Assembly: GCF_036227105.1 (NCBI RefSeq)
Contig: NZ_CP109434.1
Location: 7,598,501-7,662,500, forward strand
Source: Amycolatopsis sp. NBC_01488
Lineage (GTDB): Bacteria; Actinomycetota; Actinomycetes; Mycobacteriales; Pseudonocardiaceae
Reading direction: 5' to 3'
DNA: 64,000 nucleotides
The notes beneath the pieces are model-generated. The model was not told the DNA's origin. It did no database searches and saw nothing but the letters and a program-made list of their open reading frames with translations. The position numbers and the translations under genes were made by a program. Below are positions 23,651 through 31,261 of this stretch, piece by piece (the stretch's first letter is position 1; each line of letters opens with the position of its first letter).

Positions 23651-23670
23651 AGTGGACGCCCGCGTCCACT
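23651..23670. promoter_or_regulatory. TetR operator between oxidoreductase and regulator
   Basis: AGTGGACG (23651-23658) and CGTCCACT (23663-23670) are perfect 8-bp arms with a 4-bp spacer. The site sits between the divergent oxidoreductase (start 23638) and TetR (start 23687) genes, where a TetR autoregulatory operator is expected. Confidence 0.65.
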
Positions 23671-23686
23671 TGGCTAAAGTGAGAGC

Positions 23687-24256
23687 GTGACCGAGCAGGT
23701 GCCTCACGTGTTGCGCTCCGACGCCCGCGACAACCGCGAACGCATCCTGGACGCGGCCCGCGCGGTGTTCGCCGCCGACGGCCTGGACGTGCCGATGCGC
23801 GAGATCGCCCGGCGCGCCGGCGTCGGGCCGGCCACGCTGTACCGCCGCTTCCCGACCAAGGAACTGCTGGTCACCGCGGCGTTCACCGACCAGATGCGGG
23901 CGTGCTACGCGATCGTCGACGAGGGACTCGCCGACCCCGATCCGTGGCGCGGTTTCGCCATGGTGGTCGAGAAGCTCTGCGAGCTGCACGCGCGCGACCG
24001 GGGCTTCACCGCGGCCTTCACGTCGGCGTTCCCGCACGCGATCGACTTCGCGGCCGACCGCGAACGGGCGTTGCGGTCGATCGCGGAGCTGATCCGCCGC
24101 GCGCAGCAGGCCGGGCACGTGCGCGCCGACGCCGTCCTGGACGACGTGGTCCTGATCCTCATGGCCAACGGCGGCATCCAGGCGCCCTCCCAGGAGGCTC
24201 GCGTTCGTGCTTCACGGCGCTTCGCCGCGCTCGCGCTCCGGGCGCTGCGGGCCTGA
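23687..24256 (+). CDS. TetR-family transcriptional regulator
   Basis: The 189-residue protein has the TetR DNA-binding domain DNRERILDAARAVFAADGLDVPMREIARRAGVGPATLYRRFPTKELLVTAAF and a C-terminal helical domain of the kind found in TetR_C_13-type repressors (DPDPWRGFAMVVEKLCELHARDRGF). The GTG start at 23687 is close to the operator at 23651-23670. It most likely represses the divergent oxidoreductase gene, which is now frameshifted, and itself. Confidence 0.9.
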   Translation: MTEQVPHVLRSDARDNRERILDAARAVFAADGLDVPMREIARRAGVGPATLYRRFPTKELLVTAAFTDQMRACYAIVDEGLADPDPWRGFAMVVEKLCELHARDRGFTAAFTSAFPHAIDFAADRERALRSIAELIRRAQQAGHVRADAVLDDVVLILMANGGIQAPSQEARVRASRRFAALALRALRA

Positions 24257-24284
24257 TCACCGGGTGCACGCTGCCCGGCGCAGA

Positions 24285-24301
24285 ACTACGTGCCCCGTAG
24301 T
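24285..24301. terminator. Weak hairpin between convergent genes
   Basis: ACTACG (24285-24290) and CGTAGT (24296-24301) form a 6-bp stem with a 5-base loop between the TetR and DinB-like genes, which converge here. It could end transcription from the TetR side. The stem is short, so the call is tentative. Confidence 0.3.
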
Positions 24302-24362
24302 GCAAACCGACCAGCGCTCTCCAGCCACCGTTCCCCGGCCGCGCGACCCGGTCCTCACCCCG

Positions 24363-24875
24363 TCACTCGCCCACCTCCCCGTCGGCCAGTTCGCGCAGCA
24401 GGTCCAAGTGCCCCACGTGCCGCGCGGTCTCCTGGACCACGTGCGCCACCACCCACCGGACCGTGAACTCCCCGCGCCGCCGGGTCCGGTCGTCCGGGCC
24501 CAACCTCTGCACCGATTTCTCCGACCGCGCCCACTCGGCCTTGTACGCCGCCACCACCGAGACCGGCGTGTCGTCGGCCGCCAAATCCCAGCTCGGATCC
24601 GGCGAGCCCGCCCACAACGACGGTAGATCCGCTCCCCCGGCCTCGATCGACAACCACCACCGCTCCACCGCCGTCAAGTGCTTCACCACCCCCAGCGCAC
24701 TCAGCCGCGGCGAGGTCGGCAACGGTGTGGCCGCCGCCAACCCCTCAGGCAGCCCCGCCAGCTTGTTCACCGCCGTCGCGCGGAGGAACTGCAGGAAGTC
24801 CAGTTGCAGGCGCAGTTCGTCCCCGGCCAGCGGGGTGGGCCAGGACCGATGCGTCTTCGAACCCGTGTTCGACAT
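24363..24875 (-). CDS. DinB/DUF664-family protein
   Basis: This 170-residue helical-bundle protein shows the metal-binding pattern of the DinB/YfiT superfamily: GVVKHLTAVERWWLSIE, then HVVQETARHVGHLDLLRELADG with the HxxxH-like pair. In actinobacteria such proteins often act as mycothiol-dependent S-transferases or have unknown roles. ATG 24875 is the better start; a longer reading to 24893 adds six residues. It is convergent with the TetR gene and divergent from the DMT-like gene. A related protein lies at 52429. Confidence 0.8.
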   Translation of the reverse strand: MSNTGSKTHRSWPTPLAGDELRLQLDFLQFLRATAVNKLAGLPEGLAAATPLPTSPRLSALGVVKHLTAVERWWLSIEAGGADLPSLWAGSPDPSWDLAADDTPVSVVAAYKAEWARSEKSVQRLGPDDRTRRRGEFTVRWVVAHVVQETARHVGHLDLLRELADGEVGE

Positions 24876-24910
24876 GACCGGAAGGTACCGCACCGGTCCG
24901 ACAAAATAGA

Positions 24911-25777
24911 GTGACCGGCATGTGGTGGGGACTGCTTTGCGCCCTGGGCGCGGCGATCGCGTACGGCGTGGCTTCGGTGATGCAGTCGGTCGCGGCCAAG
25001 GCGACCGACACCGGCGCCGACGGCGTCGACCCGAAGCTGCTCGTCCGCGTCCTCGGCCAGTGGAAGTTCGTGCTCGGCCTGTCGCTGGACCTCCTCGGGT
25101 TCGTCGCGCAGATCGCCGCCCTGCACGTCCTTCCGCTGTTCGTCGTGCAGGCCGCGCTCGCTGCCAGCCTCGCCGTGACCGCCGTCGCCGCGCGGTTCCT
25201 CGGGGTGCGCCTCGGCAGACGAGAGTGGCTGGCCGTCGCCGTCGTGTGCGCCGGGCTGGGACTGCTCGGCGCGGCCGCCGAGAGCGAAGGCTCCGACCCG
25301 GTCGGGCTCGGCTTCCGGCTCGGGCTGATCAGCGCCGTCGTGGTGCTGGCCGGCGCCGGGATCGTCGCGGGCAAGACGAGCCGGCACGTCCGGACGCCCG
25401 CGCTCGGGCTGGTCGCCGGGCTGAGCTTCGGCGTCGTCGCCATCGCCGGGCGGATCATCCCCAGCCTCGCCCCGCTGGACCTGCTCACCGACCCCGCCAC
25501 CTACACCGTCGCGGTCGCGGGCGGCATGGCGATGCTCTTCTACGCGACGGCGTTGCAACGCGGCAGCGTCACCACCAGCACCGCGATGATGGTGCTCGGC
25601 GAGACCGTCTTCCCGTCGCTGGTCGGCGTGCTCGTGCTCGGCGACCGCACCCGGCCCGGGTTCGCGGTCGTCGCGATCGCCGGGTTCGTCCTCGCCGTGG
25701 CCGCCGCGCTCGCGCTGGCCCGCTTCGGCGAGCCCGCGACGGAGGGAAGTGAGACGAAGCCGACCGTGCTCCCGTAA
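24911..25777 (+). CDS. DMT/EamA-like multi-pass membrane protein
   Basis: The 288-residue protein consists of about nine to ten hydrophobic segments in two halves, beginning MWWGLLCALGAAIAYGVASVMQSVAAKAT and closing VLGETVFPSLVGVLVLGDRTRPGFAVVAIAGFVLAVAAALALARFG. The layout resembles the drug/metabolite transporter superfamily and the DMT-like magnesium-transport NIPA relatives. No substrate can be assigned. The start may be GTG 24911 or ATG 24920. The iron box that follows lies after its stop codon, so it should not be part of the siderophore regulon. Confidence 0.75.
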   Translation: MTGMWWGLLCALGAAIAYGVASVMQSVAAKATDTGADGVDPKLLVRVLGQWKFVLGLSLDLLGFVAQIAALHVLPLFVVQAALAASLAVTAVAARFLGVRLGRREWLAVAVVCAGLGLLGAAAESEGSDPVGLGFRLGLISAVVVLAGAGIVAGKTSRHVRTPALGLVAGLSFGVVAIAGRIIPSLAPLDLLTDPATYTVAVAGGMAMLFYATALQRGSVTTSTAMMVLGETVFPSLVGVLVLGDRTRPGFAVVAIAGFVLAVAAALALARFGEPATEGSETKPTVLP

Positions 25778-25786
25778 CTTCTTTAC

Positions 25787-25805
25787 TTAGACTAGCCTTA
25801 CCTAA
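25787..25805 (+). promoter_or_regulatory. Iron box (IdeR/DmdR1) of the exporter operon
   Basis: TTAGACTAGCCTTACCTAA matches the 19-bp TTAGGTTAGGCTAACCTAA consensus at 15 positions by my alignment. It stands 27 bp before the start of the first exporter gene. Iron-loaded IdeR would block transcription, so the exporter would be made when iron is scarce. Confidence 0.85.
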
Positions 25806-25831
25806 TCCCACGACAGGACAGGGAGGCGCGG

Positions 25832-27496
25832 GTGAGCACGACCGGACGGGCAGTCCTCCGCCGTTCGATCACCGGGCAACGACGATCGGTGGCGCTCGCC
25901 GCGCTGCTGACCGCGTGCCACCAGGGTGGCGAAGCGCTGGTGCCGGTGGTGATCGGCGTGGTGATCGACCAGGCGGTCGCGGGGGGCTCGGCGGGCACCC
26001 TCGTCTGCTGGCTGGCGGTGCTGGGCGTGCTCTTCGCCGCGCTGTCGACCAGCTACCGCCTCGGCGCCCGCTTCGGCGAGCGCGCCGCCGAGCGCGCCGC
26101 CCACGACCTGCGCCTCGACGTCGGGCGCCGCGTGCTGCACCCCGGCGGCGGCGCCGAGGCCCTCGCGGGCGAGCTGGTGAGCATCGGGACGGCGGACGCC
26201 AAGCGGGTCGGGCAGCTCGGCGGCGTCCTGCCGTTCGGCGTCGCCGGCCTGGCCGGGCTGCTGGTCAGCGCGGTCGTGCTGCTCACCATGAGCGTCCCGC
26301 TCGGCCTGCTGGTGCTGCTCGGGACGCCGCCGATGCTGTACCTGGCCCACCTGATCGGCAAGCCGCTCGAACGCCGCAGCGAAGCCGAGCAGGAGCGATC
26401 CGCGTTCGCCTCCGGCATCGCCACCGACCTCGTCGCCGGGCTGCGCGTGCTCAAGGGCGTCGGGGCCGAACGCGCCGCCGTCGACCGCTACCGCCGCACC
26501 AGCCAGGACTCGCTCGAGGCGACCCTGCGCGCCGCGCGCGCCCAGGCCTGGCACAACGGCGCACTGCTTGCGCTGACCGGGATCTTCATCGCCGTCGTCG
26601 CGCTCGTCGGCGGGAACCTCGCGGCGGCGGGCGACATCAGCGTCGGCGACCTCGTCGCCGCGGTCGGGCTCGCGCAGTACCTGATCACGCCGTTCTCGAT
26701 CTTCTCGTGGGTCAACGGCGAGCTGGCGCAAGGCCGCGCGTCGGCCGGGCGGATCGCCGACGTGCTGAACGCGCCACCCGCGGTCGACACCGGTGAAGCG
26801 ACGCTGCCGTCCCCGGCCGCCGGGCACGTGCGGCTGTCCGCGCTGAGCCGGGGCGCACTGCGCGACGTCGACTTCGAAGCACGCCCGGGCGAGCTGCTCG
26901 GCGTCGTCGCCACCGATCCGGCCGCCGCGACCGACCTGCTCGACTGCCTCGGCCGCGCCGCCGACCCCGCGACCGGCTCGGTGTCGGTCGACGCGGTCGA
27001 TCTGTCCACTGTGGACCCGAGCCGGGTGCGCGAGGTGGTGCTGGTGGCCGCGCACGACGCGGACCTGTTCGCCGGGACCGTCGCCGAGAACTTCGGAACC
27101 GGGCCGCTCGCCGAAGAAGCGGTGACCGCGGCCGCCGTCGACGAGGTGGCCGCCGCGCTGCCCGACGGCGTCGCGACCGCCGTCACCGAACGGGGCCGCT
27201 CCCTGTCGGGCGGGCAGCGCCAGCGGGTCGCGCTCGCCCGCGCGCTCGCGCTCGACGCGCCGGTGCTCGTGCTGCACGATCCGACGACCGCCGTCGACAC
27301 CGTCACCGAGGCCCGCATCGCCGCGGGCCTGGCCGCACTGCGGCGCGGCCGCACGACCATCCTCGTGACCACCAGCCCGGCGCTGCTCGCCGCGACCGAC
27401 CGCGTCGTCCTCCTCGACGACGGGCGGATCGCCGGCGAGGGCAGCCACGCCGAGCTGGCCGGTCGCGCCGACTACCGGGCGGCGGTGCTGTCTTGA
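25832..27496 (+). CDS. Siderophore exporter ABC half-transporter A (degenerate ATP site)
   Basis: The 554-residue protein has an ABC-exporter membrane domain (residues about 20-310) and a C-terminal nucleotide-binding domain. The signature is intact (SLSGGQRQRVALARAL), but the ATP-holding motifs are lost. Walker A reads GVVATDPAAATD, the Q-loop Gln is replaced (LVAAHDADLF), Walker B reads VLVLHDPTT instead of LLLDEPT and the switch His is replaced (LVTTSPAL). So this half can supply a signature to its partner but cannot bind ATP in the normal way. Its stop overlaps the partner's TTG start. The iron box upstream and neighbouring siderophore genes support a role in exporting the siderophore. 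Confidence 0.88.
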   Translation: MSTTGRAVLRRSITGQRRSVALAALLTACHQGGEALVPVVIGVVIDQAVAGGSAGTLVCWLAVLGVLFAALSTSYRLGARFGERAAERAAHDLRLDVGRRVLHPGGGAEALAGELVSIGTADAKRVGQLGGVLPFGVAGLAGLLVSAVVLLTMSVPLGLLVLLGTPPMLYLAHLIGKPLERRSEAEQERSAFASGIATDLVAGLRVLKGVGAERAAVDRYRRTSQDSLEATLRAARAQAWHNGALLALTGIFIAVVALVGGNLAAAGDISVGDLVAAVGLAQYLITPFSIFSWVNGELAQGRASAGRIADVLNAPPAVDTGEATLPSPAAGHVRLSALSRGALRDVDFEARPGELLGVVATDPAAATDLLDCLGRAADPATGSVSVDAVDLSTVDPSRVREVVLVAAHDADLFAGTVAENFGTGPLAEEAVTAAAVDEVAAALPDGVATAVTERGRSLSGGQRQRVALARALALDAPVLVLHDPTTAVDTVTEARIAAGLAALRRGRTTILVTTSPALLAATDRVVLLDDGRIAGEGSHAELAGRADYRAAVLS

Positions 27497-29244
27497 CCCG
27501 CGAACTCCTCCCCGTGGCCGACGGCCGCCGGATCCGCGCCGTCGTCGGCGAGCTCGCCGGCCGGTCGAAGGGCCGCGCGACGGCCGCGTTCACCACGCTG
27601 GTCGCGGCCACCGCGATCGGGCTGCTCACCGCTCCCCTGCTCGGCCGGGTCGTCGACGTCGTCGCGACGCGGCGGCCGGCGGCCGAGCTCGTCACGCCGG
27701 TCGCCGGGCTGGTCCTGGTCGCGGTGGGACAGGCCATCGCGACCGCGATCGGCGTGTCGCTGGTGGCGCGGCTGGGCGAGACGATCCTCGCCGAGCTGCG
27801 CGAACGCTTCATCGAGCGAGCCCTCGGGCTGCCGCTCGACCAGCTCGAACGGGCCGGGTCCGGCGATCTCACCACGCGCGTGACGAACGACGTCTCGGTC
27901 GTCGCGGAAGCCGTCCGGCAGGCGCTGCCGGAGCTGGGCCGGTCGGTGCTGACGGTGGTGCTCACCCTGGGCGCGCTGGCGGTGCTGGACTGGCGGTTCC
28001 TGCTGGCCGCGCTGGTCGCCGTGCCGATCCAGCTGTGGACCGTGCGCTGGTACGTGCCGCGCGCGAAGCCGCTGTACGCGAGCCAGCGCGAGGCGGTCGG
28101 GGCGCAACAGCAGCAGCTGCTGGACACCATCGGCGGCGCGAAGACCGTCCGCGCGTTCCGGCTCGCGGACACGCATCTCGACCGGGTGCGCACGCGCTCC
28201 GACACGGCCGTCGACCTGGCGCTGCGCGGGATCCGGCTGGTGACGCGGTTCTACGCGCGGCTGAACCTGGCGGAGTTCGTCGGGCTGTCCGCCGTGCTGG
28301 CCGTGGGGTTCCTGCTCGTCGGGGCGGACGCGGTGACGGTCGGGGTCGCGACGGCGGCGGCGCTCTACTTCCACAGCCTCTTCGGCCCGATCACGACGGC
28401 GCTGGCCCTGGTCGACGACGCGCAGGCGGCCGCGGCGGGGCTCGCGCGGCTGATCGGCGTCGCCGACCTGCCCGCCGAGGCGTCCCCCGCGCGGCCGGCG
28501 CGGCCGGTGGACGCCTCGGTGAAGACGGCAGCGGCCGGTTACTCCTATGTGGACGGTCATCCGGCGCTGCGGGACATCGACCTCGGGGTCGCACCCGGCG
28601 AGCGGGTGGCGCTGGTCGGGGCGAGCGGGGCCGGGAAGACGACGCTGGCCAAGCTGATCGCCGGGATCCACCGGCCGTCGTCGGGTTCGGTGACGCTCGG
28701 CGGGGTTCCCCTGGACGAACTCGGCCCCGAGGCCACGCGCCGCACGGTCGCGCTCATCAGCCAGGAAGTCCACGTCTTCGCGGGCCCCCTGGCCGACGAC
28801 CTCCGCCTCGCGCGCCCGTCGGCGTCCGAGGCGGAGCTGCGCGCGGCGCTGGCGAAGGTGGGCGCACTGTCCTGGGTGGACAGTCTGCCGTCCGGGCTCG
28901 CGACGGTCGTCGGCGAGGGCGGTCACCAGCTGACCGTGACGCAGGCGCAGCAGCTCGCCCTGGTCCGCCTGGTGCTGGCCGACCCGCCGATCGCGATCCT
29001 CGACGAGGCCACGGCCGAGGCGGGCAGCGCGGGCTCGCGGATCCTGGAGTCGTCGGCCGCGGCGGCCCTCGAAGGCCGGACGGCACTGGTGGTGGCGCAC
29101 CGCCTGACGCAGGCGGCGGCGTCCGACCGGATCGTGGTCCTCGACGCGGGCGCGGTGGTCGAGTCCGGCACGCACGACGAGCTGGTCGCGGCGGGCGGTC
29201 AGTATGCGACGCTCTGGGCGGCCTGGTCGGGCCAGCGCGCCTGA
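27493..29244 (+). CDS. Siderophore exporter ABC half-transporter B (intact ATP site, degenerate signature)
   Basis: The 583-residue partner has the same domain order. Walker A is intact (LVGASGAGKTTLAK), as are the Q-loop (ALISQEVHVFAG), Walker B with catalytic Glu (IAILDEATAE) and the switch His (LVVAHRLT). The LSGGQ signature is replaced by LTVTQAQQLALVR. Combined with half A, one composite site is complete and the other has lost both faces. The TTG start overlaps the upstream stop by 4 bp. An efflux role for the hydroxamate product is inferred from context. It lacks the siderophore-reducing domain of mycobacterial IrtA. Confidence 0.88.
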   Translation: MTRELLPVADGRRIRAVVGELAGRSKGRATAAFTTLVAATAIGLLTAPLLGRVVDVVATRRPAAELVTPVAGLVLVAVGQAIATAIGVSLVARLGETILAELRERFIERALGLPLDQLERAGSGDLTTRVTNDVSVVAEAVRQALPELGRSVLTVVLTLGALAVLDWRFLLAALVAVPIQLWTVRWYVPRAKPLYASQREAVGAQQQQLLDTIGGAKTVRAFRLADTHLDRVRTRSDTAVDLALRGIRLVTRFYARLNLAEFVGLSAVLAVGFLLVGADAVTVGVATAAALYFHSLFGPITTALALVDDAQAAAAGLARLIGVADLPAEASPARPARPVDASVKTAAAGYSYVDGHPALRDIDLGVAPGERVALVGASGAGKTTLAKLIAGIHRPSSGSVTLGGVPLDELGPEATRRTVALISQEVHVFAGPLADDLRLARPSASEAELRAALAKVGALSWVDSLPSGLATVVGEGGHQLTVTQAQQLALVRLVLADPPIAILDEATAEAGSAGSRILESSAAAALEGRTALVVAHRLTQAAASDRIVVLDAGAVVESGTHDELVAAGGQYATLWAAWSGQRA

Positions 29245-29315
29245 CGCCGTGTCGTCCCCTGAATCACGCGAGTCGACCCTCTGATCACGTGTGTCGCCCC
29301 TTCCGGAACACGGGA

Positions 29316-29462
29316 CTCGCGTGATTCGAGACGGAACTCGCGTGATGGGGCGCGGATCTCGCGTGATGGGGCGCGGAACTCGCGTGGCCGAAGGGGCATC
29401 ACTCGTGATTGAGAGGGCATCACGGGTGATGGGAGGGGCATCACTCGTGATTGGGCGGACGA
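29316..29462. repeat. 21-bp tandem repeat array, copy 2
   Basis: Seven in-register 21-bp units run 29316-29336, 29337-29357, 29358-29378, 29379-29399, 29400-29420, 29421-29441 and 29442-29462. The first four begin CTCGCGTG and the last three begin CACnnGTGAT; several end GGGCAT. Inverted versions of the same motif lie just upstream (about 29261-29303). The unit and period match the array at 2476, 27 kb away. Both fill gaps between convergent genes, here the exporter and mbtH. Confidence 0.9.
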
Positions 29463-29495
29463 CACGCCGGGAGCCACGCGGGCTTCCGGCGTGTC
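29461..29495. terminator. Strong hairpin between exporter and mbtH operons
   Basis: Arms 29461-29475 and 29481-29495 pair over 15 bp with a single G-T pair: GACACGCCGG with CCGGCGTGTC outside, GAGCC with GGCTT inside. The loop is 5 bases (ACGCG). It lies 28 bp past the mbtH stop and 216 bp past the exporter stop, facing both convergent operons. Confidence 0.8.
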
Positions 29496-29519
29496 GGGTC
29501 GGGTCGGGTCGGGTCGGGG
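29496..29519 (+). repeat. (GGGTC)n tract, possible G-quadruplex
   Basis: Four GGGTC units followed by GGGG lie between the hairpin and the mbtH stop at 29524. The plus strand has five G runs with two-base loops, enough for an intramolecular quadruplex. On the mbtH mRNA strand it is C-rich. It may help stop polymerase coming from the exporter side, or it may simply be a slippage repeat. Confidence 0.7.
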
Positions 29520-29523
29520 ATGG

Positions 29524-29733
29524 TCAGTGGTCCATGGCGTCGGCCAGGGACTTGGGCCGCATGTCCGTCCAGTTCGCTTCCACGTGATCCAGGCACTCCT
29601 GGCGCCCCGCCGGGCCGAACGTGACCGTCCAGCCGGCCGGGACGTCCACGAACTCCGGCCACAGGCTGTGCTGGTTCTCGGCGTTCACCAGCACCAGGTA
29701 CGTGCCGGACGGGTCTTCGAACGGGTTGGTCAT
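29524..29733 (-). CDS. mbtH: MbtH-like protein, NRPS adenylation-domain partner
   Basis: The 69-residue protein reads MTNPFEDPSGTYLVLVNAENQHSLWPEFVDVPAGW, then GRQECLDHVEANWTDMRPKSL, with the NxExQxSLWP and two further conserved Trp residues of the MbtH family. Such proteins bind adenylation domains and are needed for their folding or activity. It follows the binding-protein gene by 11 bp on the same strand and should share its iron box. It is the only MbtH in the window and presumably serves the large NRPS. Confidence 0.96.
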   Translation of the reverse strand: MTNPFEDPSGTYLVLVNAENQHSLWPEFVDVPAGWTVTFGPAGRQECLDHVEANWTDMRPKSLADAMDH

Positions 29734-29744
29734 GGCAGGCCTCC

Positions 29745-30764
29745 TCAGGCGGTGATGTCCGTGCGGGCGCCCTGGACGACCTCGGTCAGCTTCCGGATGA
29801 CCGGGGCCGCGAGCACCGGGTTGAAGCGGGGTTCGGTCGACCAGTCGGCGAGCTGGTTGGCCTTCACCGCGGGCAGCTGCGCCCACGTCGGGAACTGCGC
29901 CATCTGCCGGCGCGACAGCGCGTACGTGCGGCTGTCGGTCAGGATCAGGTCGGCCGGGTACTTGCCGGCCTGCTCCCAGCTGAGCGTCTCGAAGTAGTCG
30001 TCCGTGCCGCCGCCGTTGACGATGTCCAGGCCCAGGTCGCGGTAGTACGCCAGGTCCGCGAAGAACTCCGGCTTGCCGACGTACAGGTTGTCCTTGTCGC
30101 TGGACACCACGAGCACCTTGAGGCCCGGCTTGGCCTTGATCGCGGCCTCGAGGTCGTCGGACGCCTGCCGGAAGTCGTCCTTGCCCTTCTTGATGACGTC
30201 GGAGTTCGCGTCGCCGCCGAGCGCCACCGCGAGCTGTTCGTACCGCTCGATCACCTTCGGCAGCGTGACTTTGTACTCCGAGAGCGCGACGATCGGCGCG
30301 ACCTGCTGGACCTTGGTGCCGAGGTCGTCCTTGAGCACCCACAGGTCGGTCGGCTTGGCGCCGGTGAGGCCGGTGATCACCAGGTCCGGCTTCGTGGCCG
30401 CGAACTTCTCCATGCTGAAGTCGTCCCACGCGTTGCCGATCGACGTGACGGCGGTCAGGTCGATGTTGCCGGCCTGGATCTCCTTGCCGCCGTCGGCCGT
30501 CTTCTGCGGGCCGAACACGCCGACCGGGCGGACGCCGTAGTCCCACAGCGCGGCCCCGGAGCTGACGTAGGCCACCACCCGCGCCGGGCGCTGGTCGCGC
30601 GACGCCTTCTGGCCGCGGTCGTCGGTGAACTCCCACGGGCCGGAGGAGGCGGCGGGCTTGCCGTCGCTGCCGCACGCGGTCAACGCGGCGGCCGCGGCGA
30701 GCCCGCCCGCCCCGATCAGGAATCCGCGCCGGCTGAGCCCGGCGGCGCCTTGAAACACGGACAT
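29745..30764 (-). CDS. Ferri-siderophore ABC transporter, substrate-binding lipoprotein
   Basis: The 339-residue protein has a twin-arginine lipoprotein signal (SRRGFLIGAGGLAAAAALTAC, the Cys being the lipidation site) and a FecB/PeripBP_2 body: QRPARVVAYVSSGAALWDYGVRPVGVFG, KPDLVITGL and LILTDSRTY. It binds the iron-loaded siderophore outside the cell for the FecCD permeases at 49-52 kb. ATG 30764 is chosen since GAGAGG lies 6 bases upstream; the GTG at 30770 would abut it. An iron box stands 19 bp upstream. The mbtH gene follows in the same operon. Confidence 0.93.
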   Translation of the reverse strand: MSVFQGAAGLSRRGFLIGAGGLAAAAALTACGSDGKPAASSGPWEFTDDRGQKASRDQRPARVVAYVSSGAALWDYGVRPVGVFGPQKTADGGKEIQAGNIDLTAVTSIGNAWDDFSMEKFAATKPDLVITGLTGAKPTDLWVLKDDLGTKVQQVAPIVALSEYKVTLPKVIERYEQLAVALGGDANSDVIKKGKDDFRQASDDLEAAIKAKPGLKVLVVSSDKDNLYVGKPEFFADLAYYRDLGLDIVNGGGTDDYFETLSWEQAGKYPADLILTDSRTYALSRRQMAQFPTWAQLPAVKANQLADWSTEPRFNPVLAAPVIRKLTEVVQGARTDITA

Positions 30765-30782
30765 GAGCACCTCTCGCAGCTT

Positions 30783-30801
30783 TTAGGATAGGCACACCTT
30801 A
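30783..30801 (-). promoter_or_regulatory. Iron box (IdeR/DmdR1) of the binding-protein/mbtH operon
   Basis: TTAGGATAGGCACACCTTA fits the 19-bp iron-box consensus at 15 positions. It lies 19 bp upstream of the binding-protein start and just after the panD stop, so this operon has its own iron-controlled promoter besides any read-through from the NRPS. A second TTAGGG half-site follows at 30803. Confidence 0.85.
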
Positions 30802-30844
30802 TTTAGGGCACCCTACGAAAAGCAACCGCCGGGACTTCGCTGTG

Positions 30845-31261
30845 TCAGCGCCCACCCCGGCCCGAGAGCTGCGCTTGCGCGCCGGGCACCGGCTCGGCCG
30901 GGTCGTGGCCCAGGTGGACCTGGCGGTTGTCCGCGTCCACGTGCACCACCCGCGGCCGGTGCCCGGCGCGCTCGGCCTCGTCGACCTGGGCGTAGGTGAT
31001 GATGATGACGAGGTCGCCGGGGTGCACGAGGTGCGCGGCCGCGCCGTTGACGCCGATGACGCCGGTGCCCGGCTCGCCGGTGATGGCGTAGGTCTCCAGG
31101 CGGGCGCCGTTGGTGATGTCGACGACCTGAACGCGCTCGCCCTCGACGATGTCCGCGGCGGCCATCAGGTCGGCGTCGATGGTCAGCGAGCCAACGTAGT
31201 GCAGGTCGGCCTGGGTGACGGTGGCCCGGTGGATCTTGGCGTTCATCAGGGTGCGCTGCAT
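30845..31261 (-). CDS. panD: Aspartate 1-decarboxylase (pyruvoyl), beta-alanine supply
   Basis: The 138-residue proenzyme begins MQRTLMNAKIHRATVTQADLHYVGSLTIDADLMAAADI. Self-cleavage at Gly24-Ser25 would make the pyruvoyl group. Lys9, Arg54 and Tyr58, known to be important in PanD, are all present. It decarboxylates aspartate to beta-alanine. Its ATG lies 16 bp inside the NRPS end, so it is translated with the NRPS. Beta-alanine is normally needed for pantothenate, but here module 4 of the NRPS has a beta-alanine-like code, so a dedicated supply of building block is the better explanation. A second panD elsewhere in the genome would support this. Confidence 0.95.
   Translation of the reverse strand: MQRTLMNAKIHRATVTQADLHYVGSLTIDADLMAAADIVEGERVQVVDITNGARLETYAITGEPGTGVIGVNGAAAHLVHPGDLVIIITYAQVDEAERAGHRPRVVHVDADNRQVHLGHDPAEPVPGAQAQLSGRGGR

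Noticed and set aside
29316..29462. CRISPR array or coding repeat protein
   Set aside because: There are no spacers and no credible coding frame; the same unit recurs at another convergent junction, which points to a non-coding element.
30845..31261. panD as a housekeeping pantothenate gene placed here by chance
   Set aside because: It overlaps the NRPS end, follows it in the same operon, and panB/panC are absent, while module 4 has a beta-alanine-like code. Chance placement is not excluded but is the weaker reading.
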